Shown here: positions 16,447-25,544 of the stretch, piece after piece
Numbering within the stretch: position 1 is the stretch's first letter
How the letters are laid out: each line of letters begins with the position of its first letter
Translations under genes and position numbers: made by a program
Notes under the pieces: generated by a model
Told to the model about the DNA's origin: nothing
Database searches by the model: none
Seen by the model: the letters and a program-made list of their open reading frames with translations, nothing else
Source of the DNA: Ligilactobacillus salitolerans
GTDB taxonomy: Bacteria > Bacillota > Bacilli > Lactobacillales > Lactobacillaceae
Assembly: GCF_003864415.1 (NCBI RefSeq)
Contig: NZ_BFFP01000005.1
Coordinates: forward strand, 7,315 to 56,663
Length of the DNA: 49,349 nucleotides
Direction of reading: 5' to 3'

Positions 16447-17172
16447 TTGGACGAGAAACCTTTAATGAAATCCAAAGAACGCGTTAGACAGCACGGTGAA
16501 GTATTTACTCCTAAATGGATCGTTGACAAAATGTTAGATCAGCCTGGAATAAAAGAAGCAACTGAAAACTTAAGGGCGACTTTTTTAGAACCTTCCGCTG
16601 GTGAGGGTGCATTTCTAGTCGAGATTTTAAATCGACGCTTAAATTTGGCTTATCAGCAAAGTAATTCTTTACGAGAGTATGAAGAAAATGCACTGATAGG
16701 TCTATCTACTCTCTACGGAATTGAGTTGCTGGAAGATAACGTTGAAATGTTGGTCATGAACCTTATGAGTGAATTTGAAATGCATTATTATGATGCAATT
16801 CATAAGTATTCTGGAAACTATAGTAACAAAGTCTTTCAAAGTGCCAAGGTGATTATTTCAGCTAATATGGTTCAAGGAAATGCCTTAACTCATCTAACAC
16901 AAGAAAACACACCAATTATTTTTAGTGAATGGAAAATTTTACCGAAAAAATATGGTAAACATAAAGTTGAAAGAATTGAATCTACTTTCGAAGATATTAT
17001 TGAGCAAAATGAAAGCAACGGTTCAGCTTCAACAGCGCATCAAGATGAACAACTTGACTTATTTGCTCTTGATGAGGAGCAAGAAGAAGACACTGAAGAA
17101 GTACCAAAACTGCGGTACAAAGTTGTTGATTTGCTTGATATTGGTCAACAGATAGTCGAAGAAATTGCATAA
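16447..17172 (+). CDS. SAM-binding DNA methyltransferase subunit (motif I only)
   Basis: 241 residues from TTG 16447, 7 bp after AGGAGG. The opening (KERVRQHGEVFTPKWIVDKM) and motif I FLEPSAGEGAF (Glu48-Gly54) with motif II (YGIELLEDNVE) are those of N6-adenine DNA methylases of type I/ISP/Eco57I-like systems. No [DN]PP[YF] motif follows. After residue 170 the protein becomes acidic and low-complexity (DLFALDEEQEEDTEE). The catalytic NPPY is instead in the 1465-residue protein 54 bp downstream. It may supply SAM binding to a split methylase, or form a heterodimer. The alternative ATG at 16465 would still keep the conserved start. Confidence 0.8.
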   Translation: MDEKPLMKSKERVRQHGEVFTPKWIVDKMLDQPGIKEATENLRATFLEPSAGEGAFLVEILNRRLNLAYQQSNSLREYEENALIGLSTLYGIELLEDNVEMLVMNLMSEFEMHYYDAIHKYSGNYSNKVFQSAKVIISANMVQGNALTHLTQENTPIIFSEWKILPKKYGKHKVERIESTFEDIIEQNESNGSASTAHQDEQLDLFALDEEQEEDTEEVPKLRYKVVDLLDIGQQIVEEIA

Positions 17173-17226
17173 ACAATAGACAGAGTATGGGCTGTAACAG
17201 AATCCTTAAATTAGGGGGACGAGTAG

Positions 17227-20200
17227 ATGCAGAGCAATTTTGAATTTTTAAAACTAAATGTAGACGAGGACTTGCAGGAGTTATACCCATTAGCGGTTCA
17301 AGTTGAAAAAAGTTATGTTAATGAAATGTTCACACCGGCTTTAATTGCGATCCGAACATCCTTGGAGCATGCTGCACGGATGATAGCCGATCAACATTTT
17401 TTAGACTTGCCTTTTAATAGTACCTTTAATGATGTTTTGAGACAGTTAAAAAGGGAACGTTTGGTGCCTCAGCAATTTTTAGATATTTTTTATAATTTGA
17501 AAAACAAGGGCAATGAAGCAGCACATGAGGCTTTAACTCAATTTTCAAAGCAAGAAGTATTGAATGCACTGAATGAGTTTTATGAAACTTTGGTCTGGTT
17601 GGTTAATACCGAGTACGACCAGAAAGTACAGTTGAACTTTAAAGAGCCAGTTAAAGAACAACTATATCAGACAATGGCAGAACGGAAGCTAGTTTATGTC
17701 CAGACTGCAAATAATTCAGATGGAATGTGGCCAGCATATGAAGGTTTAGAAAAAATTGGTGAGGCTTCATCTCCTGAGTATGAGATGGAGGCAGACTGGA
17801 GTCCAAATAGTAATTATTTGCGTCAGGTCGCTGACAAGCGAATAAATCAATACATGAGAACTTCAGGGGTCCCATATGTGCTTGAGTGGACTGAACTTGC
17901 TTGGAATAAAAAAAAGCATGAATGGTTCCATGATTATGATGTTCATGAAGTCTTACAGAGATCTCACTACGATAAATCCGATAAGGTTACTGGTGCAGAG
18001 TGGTTCCAGATTGATTTAGAAACTGCTAAGAAGGCAATCGCCGCTGTTAAAGAAGGAAAATCAGCGATTGATGGCCCTCAGCAAGAAAATCAAATTATAT
18101 TGCGTCCTGAACAAGAAAAAGCAGTTGAACAAACGCAAAAAATCTTCAAAAAGCCAGGTAAAATGCTCTGGAACGCCAAGATGCGTTTTGGCAAGACGGT
18201 TGCTGCCTTACAATTGATCAAAGAAGAAAAATACAAAAAAGTTTTAATAATGACACATCGGCCAGTGGTTTCTGATAGTTGGTTTACAGACTTCGGGAAA
18301 ATGGAAATGAGTAAGGCGGGGTATCGGTACGGCTCAAAAAACAAGGGAGAACAGCTTGGCTATCTCGTTGAGTCTGAAAATCCTTTCATTTACTTTGCAA
18401 GTATTCAAGATTTGAGAGGTTCCACCGAGGCTGGTGGCAAACAAGGCGATAAAAATGAGTTGATTTTTTCAACTCAGTGGGATTTGGTTATTATCGATGA
18501 AGCACATGAAGGAACACAAACAGACCTTGCCCATAACGTTTTGGACCTTGTTACAAATGATCAGACTCGGACTTTAGAGCTTTCAGGAACTCCCTTCAAT
18601 TTAATCGATGACTATGATGAAGAGCATGTTTTTACTTGGGATTACGTTATGGAGCAAGAAGCCAAGACAAAATGGCAGGTGGAACATCCTAACGAGAAGA
18701 ACCCGTACGAAAAGCTGCCAAAAGTATCCATGTATACATTTGCGATGAAAAATCGTGATTATTTGGATGAGCAAAAATCATTCAACTTCAAAGAGTTTTT
18801 CCGAACTGAAGAGGATGGAAGTTTTGCACATGAACAGGACGTTAATAACTTCTTAAATGAAATTACTACTCAAGATGAGAAGACTAACTATCCGTATTCG
18901 ACTCAAACATATCGTGATGAACTGCGCCATACTTTATGGTTGGTTCCAGGCGTGAAGGAAGCGAAAGCTCTAACTGATCTGTTAAGAAAACACCCTGTTT
19001 TCGGAAAAGAATACAAAATTATTAATGTTGTTGACAATGATAAGAGTGACACGGTCGAAAGTGTTGAAGATGATGATCGCGGCCAAAGTGACGTTGAGCG
19101 GGTACGCAAAGTAATCACTGACAAGGCATATCAAACTAAAACAATTACCATTTCCGTGCGTCGCCTGACAACGGGTGTCAATGTGCCTGAATGGACAGCA
19201 ATTATGTTTCTAAACAATACTACGAGTGCGATGCAATACTTGCAAGCAGCATTTCGTGCCCAGACACCGTATTCTGATGAAAAAGGAATGAAGGAGAACT
19301 GTTATATCTTTGACTTTGCTCCTGATCGTGCCTTGACTGTCATGGCAGAATCGACCAGTCTAAATACCGGTGCTGGTAAGTTAGTCTCTGGTGAGCAAAA
19401 AGAGGCTATGAAAAAGCTCTTGAATTTCTTGCCTATTATCGGAATGCATGGAAATGAGATGAAAGAGTACCATGTTGACAAGTTACTAACTCAAATCAAA
19501 CGTGTTTATGCGGAAAAAGCAGTGAGAAGTGGTTTCGATGATGATTCCTTATATAGTGATGAACTTTTAAAACTTGCCGAGGCAGACTTGTCTGATTTCA
19601 AGAACTTACAGGCAATTGTCGGTTCGACTAAGAAAACAAAGCTTGAAAACAAAGTTGCTATAAATGATCAAGGACTCTCAGATGAAGAGTACGATACAGC
19701 AGAGCGAGGCAGGAAAAAGAAGAAAAAGGAACGCACTCCTGAAGAGCAAGAAGCAATTGATAAGATGAACGCTCTAAAAAAGCAAAAGAAAACGATGGTT
19801 TCTGTACTACGTGGAATTTCGATTCGAATTCCCCTTATGATTTACGGAATGAAAGCTGATTTAGCAGATGACATTACTTTAGATAAGTTCATTAAGTTGG
19901 TAGATCAACAGTCTTGGGAAGAATTTATGCCCAAAGGAATTACTAAAGGTGAATTTGCTAAATTCAAAAAGTATTATGACCCTGAGGTTTTCATCGAAGC
20001 AGGTCGAATCATTCGGAGGAAAGTTAAACAACTTGATGCTTTAGAACCAATTCAACGAGCAGAAGAATTGGCAATAATTTTTGGGACTTTTAAAAATCCA
20101 GATAAAGAAACAGTTCTAACTCCTTGGAATGTAGTTAATCGTCATATGGCAAGTACAATTGGTGGATTATCATTTTTTGATGATAATTTTGAAACTATGC

Positions 20201-21624
20201 GTGATGGTAATGTTCCTTTAAACCATTGGGTAGAAACGACTGAGACAGCTGAAGCTTTCAAGCCTGATACTAAGATATTGGAAATTAATTCTAAAACGGG
20301 TCTGTATCCTTTATATGCAGCAGTTAGTCTTTATTGGAAGGCTTTTGCTAAATTGAATTCGGACCAAGCAGGTAAGTTTACCGCGCAGGACGAGGATAAT
20401 TTATGGCAAAAGGTTTTAACCGAAAATGTTTATGTGTTGGCGAAAACACCAATGGCAAAAACAATCGCTGAAAGGACTTTAGCTGGATATCGTGATTTTA
20501 AAACCAATGTTCAGTATATCGATGGAATTGTTGAGATTGCCAAGGATAATATTGATAATGCAACCGAGAAGGTAAAGGAGGCTTTTGGTAATATGAAATT
20601 TGATGTTGTAATTGGAAATCCTCCATATCAAGAAAGCGATGGTGGAGCTCGGGCGAGCGCAACGCCTGTATATCAACATTTTGTTCGTCTAGCAAAAAAA
20701 TTATCCACTTCATATGTAACATTGATAATTCCAGCGCGTTGGTTTGTTGGTGGTAAAGGATTGGATGATTTTCGCGATGAAATGCTGACGGATAACCACC
20801 TTAAGCAATTGTATGATTTTAAAAATCCAGAAGATCTTTTTCCAAAAACTAATATTCGAGGTGGGATAAGTATTTTCTTAAGAGATGATAGCTATGTTAA
20901 TTCAAAGAAAGGTGTTCGGGTCATTACGGTCGAGCATAATCAAGTGAAGTCAGATATTTATCGTCCGTTAAAAACCAACGATATAGATATCTTTATTCGT
21001 GATATAGAAGCGCTAGAAATTTTGAATAAAATATCATATAAAAACGGGAGTATTGAAGAAATTGCATCACCTCGTAAACCTTTTGGTTTTGGCGGATCAT
21101 TTATAAACGATAAGCGATTTTTCTCAAACGAATTTAAATTAAAAGACCCTATCAAAGTTTATGGAAAATCAAAATCCGGGTTTGTTGAACGCAAGGAAAT
21201 TAAATCACATTTAGAATGGGTCGATCAATACAAAGTGTTTACAGCACGAGCAAATAACATTGGCACTGAATTAAACGACGATAATTTAAATACGATTGTT
21301 GGAAAACCTAAAGAAATTGTTACTGAAACATATATTGTTATTGGTGGTGATATAAATCTTGATAATAACACAGCCAGAAATCTAGCTAAATATCTACGCA
21401 CGAAATTTGTACGTTATTTAGTTAGTTTAGCTAAGTCCAGTCAAGATGCTGCACGTAGTACTTACAGATTTGTTCCAATCCAAAATTTTAATAACGATGA
21501 AATTGATTGGTCCAAAACACTAAGAGAAATTGATGAACAATTATTTAACAAATATAAATTGAATAAGACTGAACGAAATAAAATTGAAACTTCGATTCAA
21601 GATTTGACCAGTGGTGAGAAATGA
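17227..21624 (+). CDS. Large restriction-modification polypeptide: DUF4145-like, GIY-YIG-like nuclease, SF2 helicase, N6 methylase, target recognition
   Basis: 1465 residues. Order: a helical DUF4145/HsdR-like N-terminus (1-125); a probable GIY-YIG/T5orf172-type nuclease (about 150-270, with EKIGEAS, RINQYM, HDYDVHEVL and EWFQIDLETAKKAI); and an SF2 translocase with Walker A MRFGKT (319-324), DEAH at 424-427, LSGTPFN and QAAFRAQTPY near 673. Then come a charged linker, and a methylase region with an unusual motif I EINSKTG (1019-1025) and NPPY at 1131-1134. About 250 C-terminal residues probably recognise DNA. The plan recalls single-chain type ISP enzymes, but with a GIY-YIG-like rather than Mrr-like nuclease. 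ATG 17227 follows AGGGGG. It forms one operon with the small methylase. The nuclease call is the least certain part. Confidence 0.85.
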   Translation: MQSNFEFLKLNVDEDLQELYPLAVQVEKSYVNEMFTPALIAIRTSLEHAARMIADQHFLDLPFNSTFNDVLRQLKRERLVPQQFLDIFYNLKNKGNEAAHEALTQFSKQEVLNALNEFYETLVWLVNTEYDQKVQLNFKEPVKEQLYQTMAERKLVYVQTANNSDGMWPAYEGLEKIGEASSPEYEMEADWSPNSNYLRQVADKRINQYMRTSGVPYVLEWTELAWNKKKHEWFHDYDVHEVLQRSHYDKSDKVTGAEWFQIDLETAKKAIAAVKEGKSAIDGPQQENQIILRPEQEKAVEQTQKIFKKPGKMLWNAKMRFGKTVAALQLIKEEKYKKVLIMTHRPVVSDSWFTDFGKMEMSKAGYRYGSKNKGEQLGYLVESENPFIYFASIQDLRGSTEAGGKQGDKNELIFSTQWDLVIIDEAHEGTQTDLAHNVLDLVTNDQTRTLELSGTPFNLIDDYDEEHVFTWDYVMEQEAKTKWQVEHPNEKNPYEKLPKVSMYTFAMKNRDYLDEQKSFNFKEFFRTEEDGSFAHEQDVNNFLNEITTQDEKTNYPYSTQTYRDELRHTLWLVPGVKEAKALTDLLRKHPVFGKEYKIINVVDNDKSDTVESVEDDDRGQSDVERVRKVITDKAYQTKTITISVRRLTTGVNVPEWTAIMFLNNTTSAMQYLQAAFRAQTPYSDEKGMKENCYIFDFAPDRALTVMAESTSLNTGAGKLVSGEQKEAMKKLLNFLPIIGMHGNEMKEYHVDKLLTQIKRVYAEKAVRSGFDDDSLYSDELLKLAEADLSDFKNLQAIVGSTKKTKLENKVAINDQGLSDEEYDTAERGRKKKKKERTPEEQEAIDKMNALKKQKKTMVSVLRGISIRIPLMIYGMKADLADDITLDKFIKLVDQQSWEEFMPKGITKGEFAKFKKYYDPEVFIEAGRIIRRKVKQLDALEPIQRAEELAIIFGTFKNPDKETVLTPWNVVNRHMASTIGGLSFFDDNFETMRDGNVPLNHWVETTETAEAFKPDTKILEINSKTGLYPLYAAVSLYWKAFAKLNSDQAGKFTAQDEDNLWQKVLTENVYVLAKTPMAKTIAERTLAGYRDFKTNVQYIDGIVEIAKDNIDNATEKVKEAFGNMKFDVVIGNPPYQESDGGARASATPVYQHFVRLAKKLSTSYVTLIIPARWFVGGKGLDDFRDEMLTDNHLKQLYDFKNPEDLFPKTNIRGGISIFLRDDSYVNSKKGVRVITVEHNQVKSDIYRPLKTNDIDIFIRDIEALEILNKISYKNGSIEEIASPRKPFGFGGSFINDKRFFSNEFKLKDPIKVYGKSKSGFVERKEIKSHLEWVDQYKVFTARANNIGTELNDDNLNTIVGKPKEIVTETYIVIGGDINLDNNTARNLAKYLRTKFVRYLVSLAKSSQDAARSTYRFVPIQNFNNDEIDWSKTLREIDEQLFNKYKLNKTERNKIETSIQDLTSGEK

Positions 21625-21697
21625 ATATTACCATTCTTTTTGTTCTTCTTTGCTGAATAACAGAAGTAGTTTTAAACTCTAAATTTGATAGCATGAC

Positions 21698-21729
21698 CAT
21701 CTCATCAATAAAAAATGGGATGATTTTTT
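21698..21729 (+). terminator. Terminator after the restriction-modification operon
   Basis: CATCTCA (21698-21704) pairs with TGGGATG (21716-21722) with one G-T, followed by a T-run to 21729. It isolates the RM genes from the SIR2 genes. Confidence 0.7.
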
Positions 21730-21761
21730 GAACTGAAAAAATGAATCGGAGTAAATAAATG

Positions 21762-21805
21762 AAGCTACCAGTTCCACTAATGAAAAGGTAGCTTGATCAA
21801 GCTAC
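21762..21805 (+). promoter_or_regulatory. Competing inverted repeats ahead of the SIR2 cluster
   Basis: AAGCTACC (21762-21769) can pair with GGTAGCTT (21787-21794). The same right half is also part of the perfect 18-bp palindrome GTAGCTTGATCAAGCTAC (21788-21805). Only one hairpin can form at a time. It lies directly before the 78-codon ORF and about 280 bp before the SIR2 gene; operator or attenuator roles are both possible. Confidence 0.6.
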
Positions 21806-21811
21806 ACTTTT

Positions 21812-22048
21812 ATGCTGCAGTCACGGGATAGAATACACAGTTTACGTTTGAAGCCCTCAGACAAAACAAATTATTATTATTTGCAGTTAAAGGGTAATAA
21901 ACCACACTCTTCTTTTATTGATGAAAGTATATACAATCTTGTGAAGCAAAAAGAGCAAGTTATGCTGGATGCTATTGACGGGCAATATCTTGCGCCGATG
22001 ATCACGGATGATTATCTGGAAGATGTGAAGAATATTATAAGCGGTTAG
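21812..22048 (+). CDS. Small hypothetical protein upstream of the SIR2 gene
   Basis: 78 residues from ATG 21812, soluble and charged (SRDRIHSLRLKPSDKTNYYY near the start, LEDVKNIISG at the end). No family recognised. The ATG has no good ribosome site and the first residues follow a hairpin, so this may be the 3' part of an older gene or a real small partner of the SIR2 protein 37 bp downstream. Same strand and close spacing favour co-transcription. Confidence 0.45.
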   Translation: MLQSRDRIHSLRLKPSDKTNYYYLQLKGNKPHSSFIDESIYNLVKQKEQVMLDAIDGQYLAPMITDDYLEDVKNIISG

Positions 22049-22085
22049 TGAAGGTTTTTAACTCAAAATTGCAGGGGGTGTCGTT

Positions 22086-24848
22086 GTGAATTCGACGAGT
22101 AATATGGCATTAAAGCACATTAACGAGGCTGCAAGAAATAACTCTTTAATACTTTTTGTTGGTGCAGGTGTATCAAAAAATTCAGGCCTTCCAAGTTGGA
22201 GCGAATTGATTAACGTTTTTAAAGAGGAAATGGATTTACAGGACGAAGATGATTACTTAAAAGTTGCTCAATATTATTATGATTCTGTAGGACAACAAAA
22301 GTATTTTCAGAAAATCCAAGAGGTACTGCAAAATGATATAAACATTAATCCCAATGAAATTCACAATCAGATTTTAAGAATCCGGCCAAGACATATAATC
22401 ACAACAAATTATGACTCATTAATTGAGGATAAGATAGACTCAAGCATTGAGAAGTATGAGGTTATTAAACAAGATTCTGATATTCCATATGCTCAATCTG
22501 GTCGTTATCTGATAAAAATGCATGGTGATTTGGCTTTAAAAAACATCGTCCTTAAAGAGGATGATTATTTAGACTATGAGAAGAACTTTTTCATGGTTTC
22601 TACATTGATCAAATCCTTGATTATGAATAATACAGTCCTTTTTATTGGGTACTCCTTGAATGATTCTACCTTTAATTCCATTTTTCGGATAATCCAAGAT
22701 AGTTTTGGGGAAAATGCCAAAAAAGCTTATTTTTATACTGCCGATAGGCAAAATTCAGCTAAAGAAGAGTACTATAAACACAAAGGAATTACTGTAATTT
22801 CCGATGAAACAACAAGCTCTGATTGCCTCGGAGAAGCTACGATTGATTTTTTAAAAAATATCCTCTCATTTGAAAATGTTATTCCAAAAAGCTCCACAGA
22901 ACTGTGGGATAATGTTAATTTTTTAGACAATTTGCCTTTTGTACAAACAACTGATGTTGTGAGTGTTTCTAATTTGAAATCGAAAGCTCTTTTGTATAGA
23001 CCAGATTTGTTAAGTTGGACAGATAAAGAAAATGAAGATTCTAAATTTTTTAAAAAAGGTAACGAGGATAAACTAATAAAATTTATAGATGAGAAAACAT
23101 TCTTTCATTCTTTCTTAGGCTATCAGAGCAAGGAAGACGTGAATGTTTTAAAGAATCAGGTATTACACGATGCATATGAGCTGTATCTAAACCATAAGTA
23201 CGAGGAAGCTAGGCTAAAATTTAGAGAGATTGCGAACTATTCATTTAAAAATAAAGATTACTGGAATTATTTACTTGCAGAGTTCAACGTTAATCATATT
23301 GGAGTTTTTTCTAGTTTTGAAGGGACACTGCAGGCGTTACCTGAACCAATAACAGGAATTAACGATCCAAACAAAATAATTGAATCATTGAAAAATAATG
23401 GTAATGAACGAACAAAAAAACTTTGTCAATTTTTTCAAGACAATATTGAGAACTTTGGATTTATTACGAAAAAATTCAGTAAAATGAATAGATTACTTGA
23501 CAAACTTAGGAATGAACGAAATAACTACAAAGAAGGAGGGATTTCTTGGAACTCAAATTTACCTCTCGCCAAGTTTGAGTTCCAAGAATTATTAACATTT
23601 ATTACAGCAAATTGTATAACCGTTTTTCAATATAGGAAATTTAAAGATGTTGTTAACAGATACTTTGAATGTCTTTTAATCGCATATGATAATTCACAAC
23701 AAAAAGCTAAGAATGATTTTTCAGAAACATCTTCCATCATGAAAAGATTTCAGCTAGATGATATAAAAAATATTATTCCCTACATGGATATAAAAAATAT
23801 TCCCGCATTGTTTGAAAGTTATGGGATAAAAGATCTAGAAGTTGATGATGATGTTCTTGAATATATTTTTACTAAGATTTCAAGTTTATCAAAAGAAATA
23901 CATGATAATTATGACCAGGACAAAAATAGCCAGCTGAAAATATATATAAAATTCTTATCGTATTTAAAGATAGAAAGCGTTAATAAAATAGTTGACTTAT
24001 TAAAAGAAATACCTATCAATTTTCATACTCATGGTGATGTTGCCAATCTATTACGCATAATTGTTAATTTAAAAGATAAAATTTCCGAAGACCAATATGT
24101 CGATTTGGTGGCAGCTCTTAATGATATTTTGAATCAAATACTTTTGTTTGAAGATACCAGCGCTACTAAAGAATTTTACGAAAAAAAATATTTTTTATAT
24201 GTTCAATTAATTGATTTGGTTTTTAAAAAAAGTCCAGAACTTATTGTTAAACCTGAAAGCCTTCAAAAAAGCCTTGAATTAATCAATTATGTACCTGAAG
24301 AGTTAACTGAAATAACACGATATGAAAATTTTATAGTGAACTTTTACGAGTATTTAAGCACAAAACAACAAAAATTGTTACAACAAATTTTCACAAAATA
24401 TGAGAAAGTCAATGAGAATGAATTAAACATTGGTTTTGTAACTGAAATAGCCATACACAAGATTTATGGATTTAATTCAAAAAAAGATATTATACTAGGT
24501 TTTGTGGTTGAAAAATTGAATTCGAATAATGAACCCTTAGCAAGAATTATACCTAATCCTAAAGAGGAAGGGGTTCGTATGTTGTTTAACTTTATTCAAA
24601 ATGGTTACTTCACTTTGGAACAGGTGAAAAGCAAAGTAGATTTTGACGATTTAAAGGGCGTCTTGCCTGAATTTGATTGGAAGTTTTTAAATATATATTC
24701 AGATGAAGTGATTTTTAAGCTCGTTGAAAAATATAACGACTTTAATTGGGTAAAAAAGTTTTATGGTAAAACGGACGAAGAAGCAAAAATACTTGACGAA
24801 TGGCTTATCGATCAAGCGATGAAAGGTAAGATAGAGTTCAAAGAATGA
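22086..24848 (+). CDS. SIR2-domain protein with long helical C-terminus (DSR-like defence NADase)
   Basis: 920 residues from GTG 22086 after CAGGGGGTG. The N-terminal ~270 residues are a SIR2-like NAD-binding domain: GAGVSKNSG at 26-34, TTNYDSLIE (Asn108, Asp110), catalytic His146 in KMHGDL, and FIGYSLND. The remaining ~650 residues are helical, AT-rich in coding and without a recognised domain. This layout matches defence-associated sirtuins (DSR type), which deplete NAD+ when a phage component is sensed by the C-terminal region. It neighbours an RM system and an ADP-ribosylglycohydrolase gene. The NADase role is inferred from the conserved residues; the trigger is unknown. Confidence 0.82.
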   Translation: MNSTSNMALKHINEAARNNSLILFVGAGVSKNSGLPSWSELINVFKEEMDLQDEDDYLKVAQYYYDSVGQQKYFQKIQEVLQNDININPNEIHNQILRIRPRHIITTNYDSLIEDKIDSSIEKYEVIKQDSDIPYAQSGRYLIKMHGDLALKNIVLKEDDYLDYEKNFFMVSTLIKSLIMNNTVLFIGYSLNDSTFNSIFRIIQDSFGENAKKAYFYTADRQNSAKEEYYKHKGITVISDETTSSDCLGEATIDFLKNILSFENVIPKSSTELWDNVNFLDNLPFVQTTDVVSVSNLKSKALLYRPDLLSWTDKENEDSKFFKKGNEDKLIKFIDEKTFFHSFLGYQSKEDVNVLKNQVLHDAYELYLNHKYEEARLKFREIANYSFKNKDYWNYLLAEFNVNHIGVFSSFEGTLQALPEPITGINDPNKIIESLKNNGNERTKKLCQFFQDNIENFGFITKKFSKMNRLLDKLRNERNNYKEGGISWNSNLPLAKFEFQELLTFITANCITVFQYRKFKDVVNRYFECLLIAYDNSQQKAKNDFSETSSIMKRFQLDDIKNIIPYMDIKNIPALFESYGIKDLEVDDDVLEYIFTKISSLSKEIHDNYDQDKNSQLKIYIKFLSYLKIESVNKIVDLLKEIPINFHTHGDVANLLRIIVNLKDKISEDQYVDLVAALNDILNQILLFEDTSATKEFYEKKYFLYVQLIDLVFKKSPELIVKPESLQKSLELINYVPEELTEITRYENFIVNFYEYLSTKQQKLLQQIFTKYEKVNENELNIGFVTEIAIHKIYGFNSKKDIILGFVVEKLNSNNEPLARIIPNPKEEGVRMLFNFIQNGYFTLEQVKSKVDFDDLKGVLPEFDWKFLNIYSDEVIFKLVEKYNDFNWVKKFYGKTDEEAKILDEWLIDQAMKGKIEFKE

Positions 24849-24949
24849 TAGGTAAGCAATGCTTAACGGACCTATTTAAAGAGAAAATTAGATTTAATGA
24901 ATCTGCCATATCAAATGCGATTTTAGAGGTACTAGCATTATGTAGCTAA
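24845..24949 (+). CDS. Possible 34-aa ORF overlapping the SIR2 stop codon
   Basis: The ATG at 24845 overlaps the SIR2 stop in an ATGA arrangement typical of coupled genes. It reads 34 codons (MIGKQCLTDLFKEK at the start, ILEVLALCS at the end). There is no independent ribosome site and the family is unknown. It could be a tiny accessory protein, the decayed start of a lost gene, or chance. It ends 15 bp before the next gene. Confidence 0.3.
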   Translation: MIGKQCLTDLFKEKIRFNESAISNAILEVLALCS

Positions 24950-24964
24950 GGATGGTGAAAAGTT

Positions 24965-25471
24965 TTGAATTACTTAAACACGCCATTTGGTAATTTCTGG
25001 CTTGAATTTAACGGCATCAAAATCAGGCTTGAAAAGATGGATCTGACCAAAAACTTTAATAATGATAACACTAAATATTCCATCGATTCAGCGGTAGTGC
25101 TTAAACCACACATACCACGAGGAATAAAACGAGGGATTATTAGCTTAAAATCAGACGTTGATTTGCATACTTCTGTTATGCCTGTGGATCGTGTATCGGA
25201 TGAACGTTATGACGGATTTGAGTGGCATAACGAAGAATGGAATTTTGCTGGCGGAATTTTTTTGCCAATGCAAAATCTTGAGAGTTACTATTCGGTTTCT
25301 GAACTTGAACTTCCTTCAATTGAACTGGGTGATAAGGTATTGCCAGATGATGTCCTGTTTGAAGTTTCATACAAGAATCGAAGGAAACTCTCCAAAGGTA
25401 ACGATCTATCTTTGTATTTCTCGATGGATTTAATGGATATCGCAAGCTCCAGATTTGGTAATAATGACTAA
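24965..25471 (+). CDS. Stand-alone copy of the unknown N-terminal domain of the ADP-ribosylglycohydrolase fusion
   Basis: 168 residues from TTG 24965 after GGATGGTG. The first residues (NYLNTPFGNFWLEFNG) align with the start of the next protein (KKLSTPFGNFWLELDG). The similarity continues through the domain: D-[LV]-T-x-[ND]-F-N, an I-P-H motif, and VSYKNRRK versus LSYKKLEE. Family not recognised; the composition suggests an all-beta soluble domain. It lies directly after the SIR2 gene and 73 bp before the fusion gene. A duplicated domain of this size beside an enzymatic fusion could be an immunity, sensor or adaptor module. Confidence 0.7.
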   Translation: MNYLNTPFGNFWLEFNGIKIRLEKMDLTKNFNNDNTKYSIDSAVVLKPHIPRGIKRGIISLKSDVDLHTSVMPVDRVSDERYDGFEWHNEEWNFAGGIFLPMQNLESYYSVSELELPSIELGDKVLPDDVLFEVSYKNRRKLSKGNDLSLYFSMDLMDIASSRFGNND

Positions 25472-25544
25472 ATTTTGATTTTTACGTTCTGTGTGGTTAG
25501 CTTCTTTTAGAAGTTTGGGCAAGTAAAGAGAGTAGGTGTATTTT

